The position numbers and the translations under genes were made by a program. The notes beneath the pieces are model-generated. The model was not told where the DNA came from, searched no databases, and saw only the letters and a list, made by a program, of their open reading frames with translations. DNA of 64,000 nt from Fragilaria crotonensis (Eukaryota > Bacillariophyta > Fragilariophyceae > Fragilariales > Fragilariaceae): positions 69,501 to 133,500 of the forward strand of contig JAKSYS010000081.1 in the NCBI GenBank assembly GCA_022925895.1. Reading direction: 5' to 3'. Shown here in pieces: positions 20,171 through 31,370 of this stretch. Position 1 is the stretch's first letter. The number at the start of each line of letters is the position of its first letter.

Positions 20171-21170
20171 ATATACCCCCCCCCCCAATGACAATAATAG
20201 CATGCTAACTTTGATATACCAACAACCCCTGTTATCTATTTCAATTTTTGCAATACACAATTTCCAATAATACAATTTCCAATAATGCCTCTTACTACAA
20301 TATGCAATAACACCTGTTTGGACAGTGCCAATTTCAGCTCCATGCAAATTATCATACCCCATAACGTGCAATGCCAACACATTGACACACTTTCAAAGGT
20401 AAGGATCTCAGCCGTGCATTCCTTAGCTCCATCATTTGTACCCACTTTATGCACTGAACATTGTTCCTGTTGTGGTAGGCACAATTGCTAATGATGGAAA
20501 AACAAAGCCTCCTCCAGTAAGAATTAAGAGACCAGCTGGTAGACAAAGCCTCCTCTTACAAAGGTTGCTGACAGCAATAGTTTAAAGTAAAGCATACTAT
20601 CAGCCAAGTTGCATGTATAGTATGTGGTGTTGTGTTGCTCTTGATCATAAAGAACGGCTACCTGTACTTCATGATGAGATTGTGTTGTGCTGGTGTCAAA
20701 AAAGATCTTTGTCATACATTTGTACAGCACTGTATAGAAGCCAGGAATACTTTTGTGACTGGCAGGTCAAGCCCAAGAAATCTGAAGACGTATGACAATG
20801 CAACCAAAATGTACTCAAGCACACAAGATGACCACATACTTACTCACACCGACAAGCCAAGACTTGTTAATAGAAGAACACAGCTTATTTCATCAATGAA
20901 AACAGATGATGATGGAGCTAGTAAGCAATGCATGAGATCCTTACCTTTGAAAGTGTGTCAATGTGTTGACATTGTTGTACGTTAAGGGGTATGATCATGG
21001 AGCTGAAGTTGGCACCATCCAAACAGGTGTTATTACATATTGTAACAGGCATTATTGGAAATTGTGTAAAAGATAATAGGTGGTATTGCAAAAATTGAAA
21101 AAGATAGCAGGGCGGGTTGTTGATACATCAAAAGTTAGCGTGCTATCATTGAAATCTGGGGGGTCTATAC
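20171..21170. repeat. Long inverted repeat (foldback unit) of ~1 kb
   Basis: The left arm (20171-20436) and right arm (20909-21170) are reverse complements over ~260 bp with scattered mismatches. Shared blocks include GAGATCCTTACCTTTGAAAG, GTGTCAATGTGTTG, CCAAACAGGTGTTATT and GCATTATTGGAAATTGTGTA. The ~470-bp centre shows no recognised gene. This may be a MITE or foldback element; transcription would produce a long hairpin. Confidence 0.8.
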
Positions 21171-21908
21171 TATTTGTACCCTAACTTCTACATAGACAAT
21201 TTTTGCTTATAAAATATTTGCTTTATCAAAGCAAATATTAGTTGAGATGATCCACATCTTAGTGACAGTGCTTAGACTTATGGTGCGCAGTACCACAGTA
21301 TTCCACCAGCAGCTGTAGATTGACAACACACTTAACCTTTATTAGCTTTCCTCTCAGCAATGTTGTGACAACTTTATATTACTTCCATCAATCCTCCCAG
21401 ACCTCTTGGTCTTACCAAAATGATCTTGCTTCTTGATTCTGGCATTATTCATCTTGTTATTCACTTCAATCCATCCTTCTTCATTAATTACTTTTCTCGC
21501 ACCGTGGATTCCATTCGTTTCAATTGTGCCAGTCAATCTTGCATGTTGGACCTCATCCGTAGGAATTTGCATTCTATTAACAATTCCCGAATAAATGTTT
21601 CGGAAGGAATCTTTCAGATTCCGCATAACTGTCGGTTGTGCATACTAGCTTATGCACTGTGTCATAGCAGTCCCGTTTGTACGCACTGTTACCGTCGGTA
21701 GGCAGTAAATGCTTATCATCGACAAATATTGTGTGCATAAGCAATTTCATTCTGTAAGCAATTTGTTGCTGACATCAGCAGCATGACAATCATACTGGCA
21801 GATCCAGTTTTGCGCCAGCCAGATATTGATTGTTTATTTTTCCCTCCTGGTGGGTGTGTTTTTTATCCTTTATTCACAACTCAGCCCATACCTTGCCGGA
21901 CCTTTCTG
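21171..21908. other. Unassigned AT-rich interval
   Basis: A minus-strand frame at 21626-21354 (90 codons, with EVQHARLTGTIETNGIHG) has no family I recognise. Words such as TGCATAAGCAATTT near 21730-21765 resemble the inverted-repeat arms at 18.3-20.1 kb. No gene is supported. Confidence 0.35.
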
Positions 21909-21912
21909 ATCC

Positions 21913-21938
21913 TTAGGGGCGTTGTTAACTCCTTTGCC
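21913..21938 (+). repeat. Orphan Harbinger-type terminal repeat
   Basis: After the bases CCTTA comes GGGGCGTTGTTAACTCC, which differs by only a few bases from the left TIR at 9646 and has the same preceding TTA. I find no matching right end in the window, so this is probably a solo or truncated end. Confidence 0.55.
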
Positions 21939-21971
21939 GTTATTTTTGGCCGTTAGCATAATACAGTATCT

Positions 21972-22816
21972 GTGAACCTGACTGATGGATCCAAGCAAGA
22001 GGAAGGCATCAATTACTGGGAAGCATTCTCACCAGTGGCATCATGGGCAGCCACCAGGATGGTGCTCATCACTACCTTGATTCATGCATGGTACACAAGG
22101 CAGATTGATTTTGTACTGGCCTACACTCAAGCAGATGCTGTGGAGTGCCAACTCTACATGGCATCCCAATGGGCTTTGAAGTGCAAGATCATGATCAAGA
22201 GTGTGTCCTCAAATGCAAGAAGGATCTGTTTGGACAGAAGCAAGCAGGCAAAGTTTGGAATCAGCATTTGGTCAACAAACTCAAGGAGGTTGGATTCATA
22301 CTAAGTGAAATTGATGAATGCCTATTCTACAAAATGGGCTTTGAAGTGCAAGATCATGATCAAGAGTGTGTCCTCAAATGCAAGAAGGATCGCACTCTGT
22401 TTGGACAGAAGCAAGCAGGCAGAGTTTGGAATCAGCATTTGGTCAACAACAAACTCAAGGAGGTTGGATTCATACTAAGTGAAATTGATGACTGCCTATT
22501 CTACAAAGGCAAATTGGTGTTTGTCCTCTACATAGATGATTCCATCTTGGCAGGCCCTGATCTGCAAGAGTTGTATGACACTGTCCAAGAAATGGATGCA
22601 GTTGGTCTCAATTTCACTGTAGAAGGAGACATCCCTGACTTTCTTGGAGTCCAAATTGACAGGATCAATGACAACACATTCAACCTCTCACAACAACCTC
22701 ACCTCATCAATGATGTGCTCAAGGAATTGCACTTAGATGGACCATATGTGGCTATCAAGAAGACCACAGGATCTTCAAGCAAAACACAGACATCTGGATT
22801 CTCCACCTTTCAATGA
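21972..22816 (+). pseudogene. Copia reverse transcriptase fragment with internal duplication
   Basis: RVT_2-type RT. The first part reads DGSKQEEGINYWEAFSPVAS, then TRQIDFVLAYTQADAVEC. After a frameshift near 22150 the second part reads MGFEVQDHDQECVLK, FGQKQAGKVWNQHLV, the catalytic box as VLYIDDSILAG (Tyr-Ile-Asp-Asp), and EGDIPDFLGVQIDRI. The segment from MGFEVQ to CLFYK is present twice in tandem. RNase H is missing; a last piece (HFNHRQVIGQLNYLE) ends at about 22860. Unlike most Copia pieces here it lies on the plus strand. Confidence 0.8.
22169..22505 (+). repeat. Tandem duplication inside the RT fragment
   Basis: 22169-22333 and 22334-22505 both start ATGGGCTTTGAAGTGCAAG and are nearly the same. 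The second copy has two extra in-frame triplet pairs (after AAGGAT and at AACAAC). The frame stays open across both copies. Confidence 0.9.
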
Positions 22817-22875
22817 ACATTTCAACCACCGCCAAGTCATTGGACAACTGAACTACCTGGAGCAGGGAAGCGCAA

Positions 22876-23049
22876 CAATATATTGTATGTACAATATACT
22901 GCAATATATTGTTACCAATATATTGTATTGGTTCGTCTGACAATAACAATATATTGTATTGGCGTTTCCAACAATACCAATATATTGTATTGGTAGGTCC
23001 AACAATAACAATATATTGTATTGGTAGGCCTAACAATAACAATATATTG
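22876..23049. repeat. Array of the palindrome CAATATATTG
   Basis: Seven copies of the self-complementary 10-mer start at 22876, 22902, 22916, 22947, 22978, 23009 and 23040. The last five are exactly 31 bp apart, with TTGGTAGGYC...AACAATAA-like spacers. Confidence 0.9.
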
Positions 23050-23100
23050 TATACGTACGGTAAGACAGTAGTAGTATGATCTACTACTGCTGAGCAGCGA

Positions 23101-23272
23101 ACAATCAAGTCAATTGAGTTCGGATTTGCGCTCTTTCAATTCATTTCTTTTACTTTTAGATTAAGCTCACAATTAGGAAAACAAAACTCTATCACAAGGT
23201 ACAATAACTTTTGAGTCTCAAGTTTGTTGAGCCCTCATCCGCTATGCCAGAGTACTAATTATACTTTAAACT
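23101..23272 (+). repeat. Dispersed repeat, copy 2
   Basis: Same orientation as 31-202. It begins immediately after the CAATATATTG array and a GTAGTAGTATGATCTACTACTGC hairpin-like stretch. Confidence 0.75.
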
Positions 23273-23302
23273 GTTGAATAGAACTCTGAAAGAGTGACAG
23301 AA

Positions 23303-23960
23303 TCAAAAATTGATACAGGATGGCATATCCCCATGTCTCAAAATTGTCCAGAACTCTACCGTTTGGTGATGGGTGTAAAATTGGTGATGTTCTGAGGTGG
23401 GAGTCCCAAGGTGCTCAGTAAACTTTGCTGAGGTGAAGCTTTCTCCGCTGTCAGAGAGATAGGATGGTGGAGTGACTGCACTGTCTCTTGCCATTAAGAA
23501 CTCAAAGTTCTGATTTGCCTTCAGTGTTTTGTGAGTGTTCCAGTGTTTCTAGAACTCAACATGCTGCACATAGTTTGAAGCTTGGTCAATGAATAGACAC
23601 CAACCTCCAGCAAACATGTCTGAGTTCAGACTTGCAAGACTTCATCCAGCTAAAGAGAAAAGCCTTCCCTTTATCCTGCAAATAAAGTGATCAAAGGAGA
23701 CCATTTCTTGGCCACAAACAACCAAGTGTTAGGCCTTCAGATATCCAGCTTGATCCTTTACTGAGGTTGCAATCTTGGCTGCATTTGGTTGCTGGTGTTG
23801 CTTTCCATATTGAAATGCGGCTCACTTGGGAAGGAGATGAACAATTTGGCAGGCAGTAGTGCAGGTCTCCTGAGAATATGGATTTGTGTCCAAAAAGTGT
23901 GGTAGTATATGGTATATACCACCAAAAAAGTGGAATGAGTAGCCGGCCTGTACTTCCAGG
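23303..23960 (-). pseudogene. Copia integrase remnant
   Basis: Best part: MARDSAVTPPSYLSDSGES followed by FTSAKFTEHL, which is the integrase stretch around the second catalytic Asp (LSD). Upstream in other frames are CLLEVGVYSLTKLQTM-like words. The His-His-Gln region follows out of frame. Too broken to be functional. Confidence 0.55.
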
Positions 23961-24002
23961 AGGGGTGTTCTTCATTATTGAATCACATTGTTGTGTTGAA
24001 CA

Positions 24003-24660
24003 CAATGAATGCCCCTGCTCCTGTACCTTACACAATGGACATTCCTCTTACCAATCAACCTCCCAAGCCCAAGAAGAACCCCACAACGTTTCAACCAGAC
24101 CATTGTATTGCTGCTGAATACGGCCTTGAGGTGTGCCAACGCCATTTGACGAGGTCTGAGGATGATCTGCTGTGTGTGGCCATTCTGCATTTACATTGAC
24201 ACAGAGGACAATTGTGGTCAAGCAGCAAAGCACCAACAAGTGGCAAACATCATGATGTGGGATATCTTTTGATCAAACAAACTATACAATTGTCACCACA
24301 TGAAACAACACACATTGCAGTTTGGCAGGACATTGACAAGATTCTTGATATGATTGAAAAGGGCCATCAAGAGGTGCATGCTATGTTCAATACCAAGGTT
24401 GGATTCAAAGAAAAATGCACTTCAGGATCATGGAACAATAGTATTCAACGTAAACTGGGTTGCCTTCAATGGGGGGGTTGCATATCTTAGGCAGTTTGTT
24501 GCAGGATTAGGCTCTTTGTTTTCAAACACAGTATCAATTGAATCAGATTTCTCTGTCCTTTAATAGGAAATGGATGAGTTTTGGTCATCCGTGACCACCA
24601 GTCTTGCAGTGGAGGGTGTTCTCCAGTCAAGGCAGTGCACACACTGCTCATTGTCCCTCT
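24003..24660 (+). pseudogene. hAT-like transposase scrap with BED-like start
   Basis: Plus-strand pieces in order: HCIAAEYGLEVCQRHL, a Cys-containing FCIYIDTEDNCGQ, then after gaps QFVAGLGSLFSNTVSIESDF with SVL and WEMDEFWSSVTTSLAVEGVL. The N-terminal part resembles a BED-type start, and the ESDFSVL...SLAVEGVL end resembles the C-terminal region of hAT-like transposase relatives seen in stramenopiles. Large internal deletions are evident. Confidence 0.45.
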
Positions 24661-24789
24661 GGAGTCTACTAAGGAGCGTTTAATGACCCAGGGGCCTTAA
24701 AATAAGGAAATCCATAAAATAAGCAGGCTTGTGTCCACTAATGAAGCTAATTTTGTTATTTTCTGGCTATCCATATTCTTTGGAGGCCT

Positions 24790-25430
24790 GCAGTAGTGTG
24801 AAGGGATTGATGCAGCGCACTCCAACATAAGACTCCTGTTTGCATGATGAAAATGACAAGAGCAAGGTGGCAGTGTCACCTCAACAACTCCTTCTTAGCT
24901 TCAGTCAAGATGAAATTGCTCTCATGAACAGTGTGCAGAGTGGGGTTGAGAGCTGCAACTGCCTTTGGAGTGTCTGAGCTGTGGTGTGCATCAGAGGTAG
25001 GCAAGTTGTTGTAAGGGTTGACTCTCGTAATGAGCTGTCCTCTGGCTTCCTCTGAAGTTCTACTCCTGGTCAGTTGATTAGCTTCAATAGTGATTGTCTC
25101 CCCAGGATAAGCTTGGCTGGAGCAAGCTTGAGGTTGACAGGAGCCTGACCTTGATGTTAGCACCAAGTTTCCTGGGACCTTTATCCTCCAAAGGCTACCC
25201 AGGGTGTCCTGCATTGCCCAGCCACAGCACATGACCTTGGGCTTCAATCTGGAGTCCCGTTGCAATGCCCTGCAATTGGGTGGTGATGGGGGCTGGAGTG
25301 TTGATTGGTCCAACAACGATACTTGCATCAGAGTTCCAAATAACGGGAAGAATTGCAGTCTTGGGGAAGGGATTTGTTGCAGAAGAAATCAGTTGACTGC
25401 ATACGGAGGATAATGGAGTCGCTGCCATTT
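24790..25430 (-). pseudogene. Copia protease and pre-integrase remnant
   Basis: The protease reads ILPVIWNSDASIVVGP, where the usual D-S-G triad has become N-S-D, so the catalytic Asp is lost. It continues with TTQLQGIATGLQIEAQGHVLW and, in another frame, SQAYPGETITIEANQLT. Further down ILTEAKKELLR marks the start of a GAG-pre-integrase domain, whose Trp-His is now stop-His. Confidence 0.6.
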
Positions 25431-25434
25431 GGTA

Positions 25435-26032
25435 TGTTGGCCATGTTCTTTTGAATTACCATCTTGCAAGCAGCCTGAAGTTGCTTGGAAGTCCATTGAT
25501 GATTTCCTACTAGGCCTTAGAAGCTAAACAAGGGAGAGAAAGGATGATAGACACCACTTGACTTGTGAAGTCCACAATCGTTGCACCAAGGTCGGTGTCT
25601 TTGATATCACAGCTATTGGCCCTTGTCCCTTCCTTTTGTGTTGTTGATTCCAATGGCAGCAGGTAACACATACCACAGAGCATGGGGTAAGGTTGAATTG
25701 GCCTATGGATGATAGTCTTGCTACAGTGGCAACAGGTCCAGCAAGAAGGTGATGATTGCTTGTTGGAGCGCACAAGCGAGTCACAACCCTGGAGTGAAGG
25801 GCATTCAACTGCACTTGCAGCTGCTGTTCAAGAACCAAAGTTGGTGCATTGCTTCAGATTAAACGCCCCATGGATTGCAAGTTAATGGGGTACCTGCAGG
25901 CGAGTGCAGTCCCTGGGAGCGAATGCTGACAAACTTAAGGGAAATTTGTGTGGCATGTGACCATGCGATGGTGTTGCTGGAGAGCACAATGATGGCAGCG
26001 GGTAGAGACCTTCTTGGGATCAGGCTCAGGTG
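25435..26032. other. Unreadable middle of the decayed Copia element
   Basis: Between Gag and protease; only short minus-strand words such as SRVVTRLCAPTSNHHLL are open. No separate gene is supported. Confidence 0.4.
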
Positions 26033-27440
26033 CTATTGAACTAAACTAAGGTAACCAGAGCAGTACAACAGTAGCCCAATGGAGCAAGGAGTCAAAAGAA
26101 TGGAGCAATAAGCACCTTCTGGTGGGTGTCCAATATTGCAACACATGCAGGCAAACAACCATGACATGCGGTCAAAGGATTGCAATGACGTGGCTCCAAT
26201 TGATGGCATTAATATGTGCTGTGGCAAGTTGAATTTTTTTTGCAGGAAGGTCCACATATTTTTGCAAATGGGAGAAAATATTTCCATCACTTAGGTGAGC
26301 AGTACCACAAGTGCAGGTTACTACCAAAGTGTGCAGGACAAAAGAGGGCATCAGTCACACTTGGGACAACCAAAATTTCTGTGGTCCACACCAATGCTGG
26401 ATCAAAGGCAAGGGAGACATTGTTGATGGCAGTACCGTCACCATGAGCTCAATCTAAACCTTTCGTGCCACAAGTGTGCATTGACATTGTGTGCTGTGTA
26501 GTAGTCCAACACTTGCAACTTGCACACCAATTGAAAGTCTTTCTGTTTGCTTGCTTGGCTTAAGGTGCTCCAGATGGAGACAGGGTAGATATCCTCAAGG
26601 ATTTGAAATACTTTTTCCTTTCTTTCACTTTGCCATTCCTGCCTTTGTTGCCCTTGCTGTTCCCTGGAATGCAACCAGTGTCCAAACTTGTTGCACTTGT
26701 GACAGACCCCTTTCTTGCCAAATCCGGTGGTGCCATTGGCTGAAGACTTGGCCTGGCCAAGATTGAGTACCTCAGCTCTGGTGATTGGAACTGCTATGTT
26801 TTCAAAAGTAGCTGGTGGGGCCTTGGAGTTGCAATTGTGTCATGCAGGTTGCCACTCCTCGAAGGCATCCTCTGCATGAGCGCATTAGTATCTTGCAGGT
26901 CAGCTTGATGACTTGCATGTGAAGGTTGCCTGCTTCCTTGTCTTGAATCCAATGTCCAATGGGAGTCACCTTTTTGCTGCGCACTGTTGATATTGAAGCT
27001 AGCAGGTGGGTCCTGGCTACCATATATTGCTGGTAGGGCTTTGGCCAACAACTTTGCCCACTGGACGAGCATGAACCTAGTGGTGTAGGCCTTAATGACG
27101 CTAGTCATCTTGGTGTCATCAGTTGGGTCCCGGAGGTAGGCTGTGGAGTCCATCCCGGTATCCTTGAGATGTTCCCAAACAAAATTCTGGAAGCTAATCA
27201 AATCATCACTTGGCTGCTTGAAGGAGATCTTGTGTCTAGTTCTCCTGAAGTTGTAGCCTTTCTGGGCTACAGAGACATAGACAGGGCAGAGCTGGTTGGT
27301 AGAGGTGTGCTCTAGGAGAGCAATGGAGCCATCCAAACCTCTCCAGCTGGCTGTAATGAGACTTTCCTTGTCCTGTCCAGGCAGACCATGTCCTTGGTCA
27401 CCAGAGTGATTCTGCCAACATGAGTGGAATGTGAGGCTTG
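26033..27440 (-). pseudogene. Copia Gag remnant
   Basis: The N-terminal part reads KISFKQPSDDLISFQNFVWE then HLKDTGMDSTAYLRDP and TRFMLVQWAKLL, a Gag-like helical core. Later come a partial zinc-knuckle-like string (CNKFGHWLHSRE) and MWTFLQKKFNLPQ. Many frameshifts. Confidence 0.5.
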
Positions 27441-27720
27441 GCACTTGAAGCAGCTAAAATGCTCCACCACTGGGACAGTCATCATTGGAGTTGGGAACTC
27501 CAAGACAGATTCTTCATTGGTAGGGCGAGTCCTGGCTAGGAGAGCAATGGACCTCCTCCTGTCCAGGCAGACCATGTTGTTGGTCACCAGAGTGATTATG
27601 CCAACAACAATGAGTGGAACTTGAGGCTTGGCACTTGAAGGAGCTAAAAAGCTCCACTGGGACAGTCGTTGGAGTTGGGAACTCCAGCAAGATAGATTCT
27701 TCATTGGTAGGGAGAGTCCT
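27370..27720. repeat. Diverged ~185-bp tandem repeat
   Basis: The blocks CTGTCCAGGCAGACCATGT, GGTCACCAGAGTGATT, TGAGGCTTGGCACTTGAAG and TTGGAGTTGGGAACTCCA occur in the same order at about 27370-27535 and 27556-27720. Confidence 0.8.
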
Positions 27721-28273
27721 GGCTTGAGGAATTGCCTCTGTGAGGCAAATATTGAGAGGAATAGTGATCCCAAGTCCTTCTGGATTGTCATGGCCTTTGA
27801 CAGCAGTCCCAAGGATTCCAACAATGGGTTCATCTGGATGGCTCCCGTTAGGGAGACGTAGAGCCTCCAGATGATGATGATGGAACGTTGGCTTGGAAGG
27901 CGGATTCTTCAACCACCCAACAGAATGCTGGCTTTACATATGCAGAGAGAGGAGCCATTATTCAATCTAGTTGGAGTTGGGAACTCCAGCAAGATAGATT
28001 CTTCATTGGTAGGGAGAGTCCTGGCTTGAGGAATTGCCTCTGTGAGGCAAATATTGAGAGGAATAGTGATCCCAAGTCCTTCTGGATTGTCATGGCCTTT
28101 GACAGCAGTCCCAAGGATTCCAACAATGGGTTCATCTGGATGGCTCCCGTTAGGGAGACGTAGAGCCTCCAGATGATGATGATGGAACGTTGGCTTGGAA
28201 GGCGGATTCTTCAACCACCCAACAGAATGCTGGCTTTACATATGCAGAGAGAGGAGCCATTATTCAATCTAGT
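27670..28273. repeat. Exact 302-bp tandem duplication
   Basis: 27670-27971 and 27972-28273 appear identical base for base. Both start TGGAGTTGGGAACTCCAGCA and end CATTATTCAATCTAGT. Identity in an otherwise decayed region means a very recent duplication or an assembly artefact. Confidence 0.9.
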
Positions 28274-28387
28274 CTTGGAAAGACGTGGACACCTTCAGCC
28301 AAGGACAAGGAAAGAAGGACTAAATGGTTATTTCCCCTTTAATATTTTTATATATATGATGAATGATGAATGATGAACCATGGCGTA

Positions 28388-28700
28388 AACAAATAATTTT
28401 GGGGTTTTATTATGCATTGTTACCACCAAGAAATTCACAATCATCATTTGAAAAGAGTCTGTATAAGCTACCCCTGGATTTTTGGGTTATATGCATGACA
28501 TACAAGTAATTGGGGCTAGGGGTTCGGGCCGAGCGATTAGGGGTTTCTCAATCATCACTTGCAAGAGACCCCTGAATTTTTTGGGGTATTATGCCCCTAA
28601 CAAATGGGGCTAGGGGTAATTGTCAATCATCATTTGAAAGAGACACTAGTACCTGAATTTGTTGGGTATTGTGCATATTGTTACAGAGTGATTCTCAACA
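28388..28700. repeat. Imperfect ~110-bp tandem repeats
   Basis: Three diverged units, each with CAATCATCATTTGAAA (or CACTTG), GACCCCTGAATTTTTTGGGG-like words and GGGGCTAGGGGT. Confidence 0.65.
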
Positions 28701-28879
28701 ATGAAAGAGTTGTAAGCGAGCCCCGAATTGAATTCTGTTTGCAAGAATTAAATGGTGTGCACTGGAAAATTAAACTAACTTTTAATTTAATGGCGTGCAC
28801 TAGTAAATTGATTAACTTAAAATACATATTGATGTGATCGGGCACTATCTTGTATCATGTCTACAGTTTGAGTTCCAGG

Positions 28880-29215
28880 GTAGCTCAAACGAAACTGCGA
28901 TGAGATCTATCATTTCCTGGTATTAGATATTGTTCGAGAAGTGCGCCAATCTTGCCCATCTCTTTTGTTGTGATTGCCCATCTCTTTTGTTGTCCAACTT
29001 TTAGGTTCTCTGCATCTTGAATGCAAATATCTCGGTCCTGCCTGGTCCTCAAGCCTATAATACAACGAAACTCCGATGATATCTATCATTTGTGGTGGCA
29101 TGAGAAATGTTCGAGAAGTGCTCCAGTCTTGCCCATCTTTTTTTTCGTCCAGCTTTAAAAGGTTCTCTGCATTTGAATGCTTATAATGCCTCGTTCCTGC
29201 CTGTCTCCAACTTAT
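28880..29215. repeat. Diverged ~185-bp tandem repeat
   Basis: Two units sharing TGTTCGAGAAGTGC, TCTTGCCCATCT, AGGTTCTCTGCAT and CCTGCCTG in order. A shorter unit GATTGCCCATCTCTTTTGTTGT is doubled inside the first. Confidence 0.7.
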
Positions 29216-29629
29216 ATATTAAAATGTTTAAAAGTGCTAATACCTCTGTGTTACATTCCATCAATTAAATCTCTTGTCTATGTCAACAGATATTATGCAC
29301 TCTCTGTTTAAAATGCCTCAGTTCTGCCTGCCTACTCATATTATGTTTAAAGTCTTATATGTCTGTTCTGCCTGTCGTCCAGCCTTAATATGTTTTTTGT
29401 TTCCAACAATAAAACCTCTTGTCTATGTAAACAGTTACTGCGCCGTATCTGTCTAAGTAAGCAGTAAACTGGGCTCTCATCCATTGATATCATCGACCTG
29501 GAAAGGTCTTGCAGGTGGTCTAGCTAATCAATATGTTCGTCGATCTCACAACAAGTCCATAAAGATGCAAGGGAACGGTTGAAAACTGACCTGCGAGTTC
29601 AAGTCTCAGTTGGATGGGATGCTTCTGGG

Positions 29630-29725
29630 GAAAAAGCAAGTCCGACTCATCCTTGACGCTAAATGCTCGAATTGAATCTTGAAAGCAAGTCCGAGTCATC
29701 CTTGACGCTAAGTGCTGAAATTGAA
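29630..29725. repeat. Short tandem repeat (~55 bp, 2 units)
   Basis: AAGCAAGTCCGACTCATCC then TTGACGCTAAATGCT; the next unit repeats both with two substitutions. Confidence 0.8.
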
Positions 29726-29730
29726 GCTTG

Positions 29731-31200
29731 AGATTCAAATGATAAAATTAAAAAATTCCAATTTGGTAAATGCCCTTTCAAGTTTAAACATTTCTAAACA
29801 ATCTTCCTCATATGCGATGGCTCAGAGGAAGCACAACCGAAATCAACAGCGTATGTATGAAAAGAAGGATGAGTCACCGAAAAGATGTTACCGATAAGTT
29901 TACATGTAATTTCGAGGAAATTCCATCTTGAACATCTTGGAGAACGAGAAAACGAGCAAAATTTAACAACCTCCCCCTCATAGTTGCTTTCATTCAATGA
30001 ATATCCGATGTCATCGGAAGAGGGATTGAATGAATCAAGAATAGACGATCAAACAATGTCATATGCCTCAATCGTTATGTTTTGTCAATTCATTTTAACA
30101 ACGGTGGACTACGAGGATGCATTGATGAAGCTGTATTTGAAGAAACGTCTTGGATTCAATACAAGTCTAATCCGAATAATGAATATCTCAGGTAATTACT
30201 TCATTTCTACAGCTGATCCTAACGTACGTCAGTTGTTCAGGTTTGGAGCGTGGATTTAGGGATTTATGAAGGAAAACATTACTTCATACTGCATTGATGA
30301 TGAGAGACCAGGTTGTAAGATTTGATTTTGCAATCTTTTTTTTGTTCTCGATGTAAAGAAGTAGGACAATCGGTATCGCGTAATTTGAACATTCTTTGCA
30401 AATCAAGACACGCAAAAAGGTTGAGCTAAACCTCTCATTCCTTGTGTTTTTCGTATTCGTTCGTTTGCATTTGCAAACGATGCAACCCATTTGTTTTTTC
30501 TTCAGGTAACAAATTCGTTGCCTACTACGGGGTGGACAAAAAGTAGATGAACATTTTTATCCTGAGATGGGGACAGGAGGAGAAAGAAGACGCATTGCGT
30601 TGAATTTTTCGCAGTGTGTTCTTGGCAATAGTAGACTGCAGACACGTTCCAAAACCGTTCAGAAGTAGAAACACAGGAGTTTTTATAGCTTTCTTTTTTG
30701 TGACGACAGAGAAAATCAAATGCTGTTTCAACAACTTCTTGGAATCAATGCTCTCATCGACAATTGAAAGAAAGTCTTTCAAGTTTATGTTTTCTCTTCT
30801 TCAGCGATTGCTTGATTTCCATGTGGTATATTAAACACTACCTTTTCATTCGAGAAGAGAAATTTATGCATACACTTCACATTTCTCGACGTTGGGGTTG
30901 GGTCTCACTCTGAATTTCACCTTAAAAATATATTATTTCTTGCACTTGGCGACGAAGGATCACAGCTTGGGGGATTTTGGACCAAATAATGGTCTCCGAA
31001 TTGGGACTTCATTATTCGATTATTGTTTGCATGAATTACGGGCCTAGGCTTTTTATATGCCTCTTCTTCATGGCTTCGTCGAGTTGGGACCTTTACAATA
31101 AATTAGTTTTTTGCTTGCCTTAAGTGCACATTGGCTTCTTTGGAAAACAATGTAATTCTCAATGGCTTTATTGATCCTTTATTCTTCAAGAAATGCGTTT
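29731..31200. other. AT-rich interval without a supported gene
   Basis: Several open frames of 60-90 codons on both strands (for example 29984-30259 + and 30525-30782 -), none with a recognisable domain, conserved start context or splice pattern. I see no repeat or RNA gene here. Confidence 0.5.
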
Positions 31201-31370
31201 GACATGAACAGTTATGTTGATCGCGTTTGATGACGAATGAAAAAACTCTTTGCAAATTGATTCAACTCGGGGAATAAGGAGGTCCTTGGTTGACGAAACT
31301 CTTGAGAGGGGCGTGGGGGAATATTAGAACCACCGCGCGAACGCGGACCAGCCGATACCTTCGAGCAGTT

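Larger units (their letters stand above)
23303..28230 (-). mobile_element. Decayed long Copia element (Gag to integrase)
   Basis: Read on the minus strand from high to low coordinates: Gag pieces (27440-26033), a protease region (25430-25080), a GAG-pre-integrase piece (24910-24790) and integrase pieces (24000-23303). All are broken by many stops and frameshifts. A hAT-like scrap on the other strand (24003-24660) lies between pre-integrase and integrase, so the copy was itself hit by another element. RT and RNase H are absent on this strand. Confidence 0.65.

Noticed and set aside
28604-28837. Short plus-strand frame after the repeat block
   Set aside because: Runs through tandem-repeat DNA with no domain and no conserved start.
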